A stretch of DNA of 10,763 nucleotides, from NCBI GenBank assembly GCA_023487615.1, contig JAMDBH010000156.1, positions 1-10,763 on the forward strand, given 5' to 3'. Under the pieces are notes generated by a model that worked only from the letters and a program-made list of their open reading frames with translations, was not told the origin of the DNA and did not search any database. This DNA is from Gammaproteobacteria bacterium (GTDB lineage Bacteria > Pseudomonadota > Gammaproteobacteria > SURF-13). Shown in pieces: positions 6,576 to 10,763 of this stretch (positions within the stretch are counted from its first letter, which is position 1; every line of letters begins with the position of its first letter). The translations under genes and the position numbers were made by a program.

Positions 6576-7279
6576 AATGATTCCTCTTGCCGGGTCAGAT
6601 AAAACTCCGCGAGAGCGAGATCCGCGGGGTGTGTAATCTTGATATTGTCGGCGTGGCCCTCGATCATGACCGGTGCTGCACCGGTGAGACTCATGGCCGC
6701 CGCATCATCGGTTACTTCGATGCCTCTCTCAATCGCCTCGGTCAACGCGCGGGTGAGTGCAGCGAGACGGAACATCTGTGGCGTTAGGGCGCGCCATAAT
6801 TCCAAGCGGGCGATTGTCTCAACCACACGATGATCCGCCGCCACGCGCTTGATCGTGTCTGAAACCGGCACACCCAGCAGTCCACCCACAGGATGTCCCT
6901 CCAGAGTGGCGATCAGCTTATCTATATCGGCATGCCGTAGACAAGGGCGCACCGCATCGTGCACCAGAACCCAATCATCAAGCTCGGCGATTTCCGCCAG
7001 GCGCACCAAGGCGTTCAATACGGAGTGGCTACGTTGCGCGCCGCCTACTACACGGTGCAAGGGTTTGCCGTTCCATAACGGCCGTGAAAAAAACTGCGCA
7101 CCATAGTCATCGTCTTGTCCCAGCGCCAGCACAACACCGCTGACCTTTGGATGAACCGCCAAGCGATCCAGGCAATGCTCTATGACCGGCTTGCCTCGTA
7201 GGGAGAGATATTGCTTGGGTCGCTCCGTGCCCATGCGTGCTCCGACACCGGCCGCCGGTATCACCGCCCAGTAACTCAT
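6572..7279 (-). CDS. ispD: 2-C-methyl-D-erythritol 4-phosphate cytidylyltransferase
   Basis: This MEP-pathway enzyme joins CTP and methylerythritol 4-phosphate into CDP-methylerythritol. The product is 235 residues from the ATG at 7279, matching E. coli IspD at 236. It shows the nucleotide-binding loop PAAGVGARMG (8-17) with Arg15, PKQY (21-24) with Lys22, VHDAVRPC (106-113) with Asp108, DTIKR (141-145), and TDDAAAM and DNIKITHPADLALAEFYLTR (211-230) with Lys214. The open frame extends to a GTG at 7339, but the extra 20 residues lie outside the family pattern. No good ribosome-binding site precedes either start. The gap to ftsB upstream is 82 bases, and ispF follows with a 4-nt overlap. Confidence 0.95.
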   Translation of the reverse strand: MSYWAVIPAAGVGARMGTERPKQYLSLRGKPVIEHCLDRLAVHPKVSGVVLALGQDDDYGAQFFSRPLWNGKPLHRVVGGAQRSHSVLNALVRLAEIAELDDWVLVHDAVRPCLRHADIDKLIATLEGHPVGGLLGVPVSDTIKRVAADHRVVETIARLELWRALTPQMFRLAALTRALTEAIERGIEVTDDAAAMSLTGAAPVMIEGHADNIKITHPADLALAEFYLTRQEESL

Positions 7280-7361
7280 GGCTTTGTTTGCGATTTTGTT
7301 TTTGCAGTCAATGAGAGATGTGTGCAACCGGCTACCCACGGATCACGGGTCGCTTCCGGTG

Positions 7362-7631
7362 TCACCGAATAACCTGATAAAAGGTCTCCTCGGAGCGGAT
7401 CAAACCGAGTTCGCTACGGGCGCGTTCCTCGACAGCCGCCGTGCCGGTCTTCAGATCCCTGACTTCCGCATCGAGGGCGAGGTTACGCTCCCTGAGGGTT
7501 TTGTTCTGCTGGAGCTGGGTCTCTATGGCCTGCTTCATGCGCCAAGAGGAGATAAGGCTACTATCGCTAAACCATAAAGAATACTGGAGCGACAGCAGCA
7601 TCGCGCTGAGTATCGTCACCAACCACTTCAT
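7362..7631 (-). CDS. ftsB: Cell division protein FtsB
   Basis: This is a small single-pass inner-membrane protein of the divisome that forms a complex with FtsL and FtsQ and helps activate septal wall synthesis. It has 89 residues: a membrane helix at about 4-22 ending in LQYSLWFS, nearly identical to E. coli FtsB there; a coiled coil at about 28-62; and the conserved end ERARSELGLIRSEETFYQVI (69-88). The usual basic C-terminal extension of E. coli (103 residues) is missing, as in many other lineages. Its place between eno and ispD is the conserved one. The ATG has only a weak, distant G-rich element upstream. Confidence 0.95.
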   Translation of the reverse strand: MKWLVTILSAMLLSLQYSLWFSDSSLISSWRMKQAIETQLQQNKTLRERNLALDAEVRDLKTGTAAVEERARSELGLIRSEETFYQVIR

Positions 7632-7692
7632 CGTCTAGGCCGCCGCCCTATCAAGTGAACAGTTAAAAGCCGATAGTAAAAAAGTTACAGAT

Positions 7693-7715
7693 CTCACGCC
7701 TCACTCCTCACGCCT
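7693..7715. repeat. Short direct repeat, 14-base period
   Basis: The nonamer CTCACGCCT occurs twice (7693-7701 and 7707-7715), separated by CACTC, in the 103-base gap between eno and ftsB. The rest of that gap holds an A-rich stretch around 7664-7685 but no terminator hairpin. Confidence 0.6.
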
Positions 7716-7734
7716 TACCGTTTCCCAAAGCCCA

Positions 7735-9987
<2,253 letters not shown>

Positions 9988-9991
<4 letters not shown>

Positions 9992-10763
9992 AGCGCGGCC
10001 ACCTGACGAGGCGCTTCCGCATGCTGCCGGCGCGCCGCCTGGATGAACCCGCTGAATAAAGGGTGGCCGCTGCGCGGATTGGAGGTGAATTCCGGGTGAA
10101 ACTGACACGCCACAAACCACGGGTGACTGGGCAACTCAATCATCTCGACGAGGGTCCCGTCCATAGACTTCGCGGAGATCACCAAACCCGCCTTCTGCAA
10201 GGGCTCCAGATAGCGATTGTTGAATTCGTAACGGTGACGGTGGCGCTCGGTGATAACGTCCTTGCCATAGACCGCCCGGGCACGAGTGCCGGGAACGAGG
10301 GCGCATTTCTGCCCCCCCAGGCGCATCGTCCCGCCCAAGTCAGAGGCGGCGTCGCGCCGCTCCACAGTCCCTTCATCCGTCATCCATTCGGTGATGAGCC
10401 CAATCACGGGATGCGGCGTAGCGGGATTAAACTCCGTGCTGTGCGCTCCGGCAAGCCCCGCCACGTTGCGGGCAAACTCAATCACCGCCAGTTGCATGCC
10501 GAGGCAAATTCCCAGATAGGGAATGCCGTGTTCGCGCGCATAGTGGATGGTCTGAAGCTTCCCCTCAATGCCACGCTCCCCAAATCCACCGGGCACGATG
10601 ATGGCGTCCATGTTCCCCAACACCGCAGTGCCGTTGCGCTCAATCTCCTCGGAATCCACGTAGACAATCTTCACCCGCGTAAGGGTATGTATACCTGCAT
10701 GGGTCAGGGCCTCGGAAAGCGATTTATACGATTCGGTGAGATGGACGTATTTCCCCACCATAG
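9988..10763 (-). CDS. pyrG: CTP synthase, C-terminal glutaminase half (partial)
   Basis: CTP synthase makes CTP from UTP, ATP and glutamine. Only the last 258 or so codons are present; the synthetase domain lies beyond the window end. The visible Met in MVGKYVHL is internal, equivalent to about residue 290 of the E. coli protein of 545 residues, and the reading frame runs off the edge. The class-I glutaminase domain shows the oxyanion loop PGGFGERG, nucleophile Cys86 (counting from that Met) in GICLGMQ, and His222 and Glu224 in FHPEFTS. The Cys-to-His spacing of 136 equals that of E. coli Cys379 and His515. The stop overlaps the kdsA start by 4 nt, so the two are probably co-translated. Confidence 0.97.

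Overview
The window carries chromosomal housekeeping genes of a moderately GC-rich Gammaproteobacterium. The order, read on the minus strand, is pyrG-kdsA-eno-ftsB-ispD-ispF followed by surE-pcm-yqaA-nlpD. This is the widespread gammaproteobacterial backbone that usually runs on into rpoS, which would lie just past base 1. A metal-type KdsA, a yqaA between pcm and nlpD, and a GGDEF/EAL regulator with SmrA suggest an environmental, possibly Chromatiales- or Xanthomonadales-like lineage. I cannot name a genus.

Layout. Bases 2-2814 (minus) hold nlpD, yqaA, pcm and surE, packed with 4-nt overlaps or a 1-nt gap, so they look like one operon starting at surE. Bases 2815-3439 are mostly an AT-rich stretch plus the remains of an outer-membrane-barrel gene on the plus strand: a signal peptide in one frame, then about 105 residues of barrel-like protein in another, cut off early. 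Bases 3440-6047 (plus) hold a membrane-bound HAMP-GGDEF-EAL cyclic-di-GMP protein and an SmrA-like Smr-domain protein. Bases 6075-10763 (minus) hold ispF, ispD, ftsB, eno, kdsA and the glutaminase half of pyrG, which is cut by the window edge.

How the genes work together. PyrG makes CTP, which feeds both the IspD step of the MEP isoprenoid pathway and, through CMP-Kdo, the Kdo branch begun by KdsA. Enolase makes the phosphoenolpyruvate that KdsA consumes. FtsB and NlpD serve septum assembly and daughter-cell separation. SurE and Pcm are stationary-phase nucleotide and protein maintenance enzymes. The plus-strand block sits where truD normally separates ispF and surE, so it appears to be an insertion or replacement in the conserved backbone.

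The most unusual points are the frameshifted and truncated barrel gene beside the c-di-GMP gene, a near-perfect 21-bp inverted repeat between kdsA and eno, a four-G-run tract ending ispF, and an altered loop 6 in an otherwise intact EAL domain. I found no CRISPR array, tRNA, rRNA, transposase or clear intrinsic terminator.
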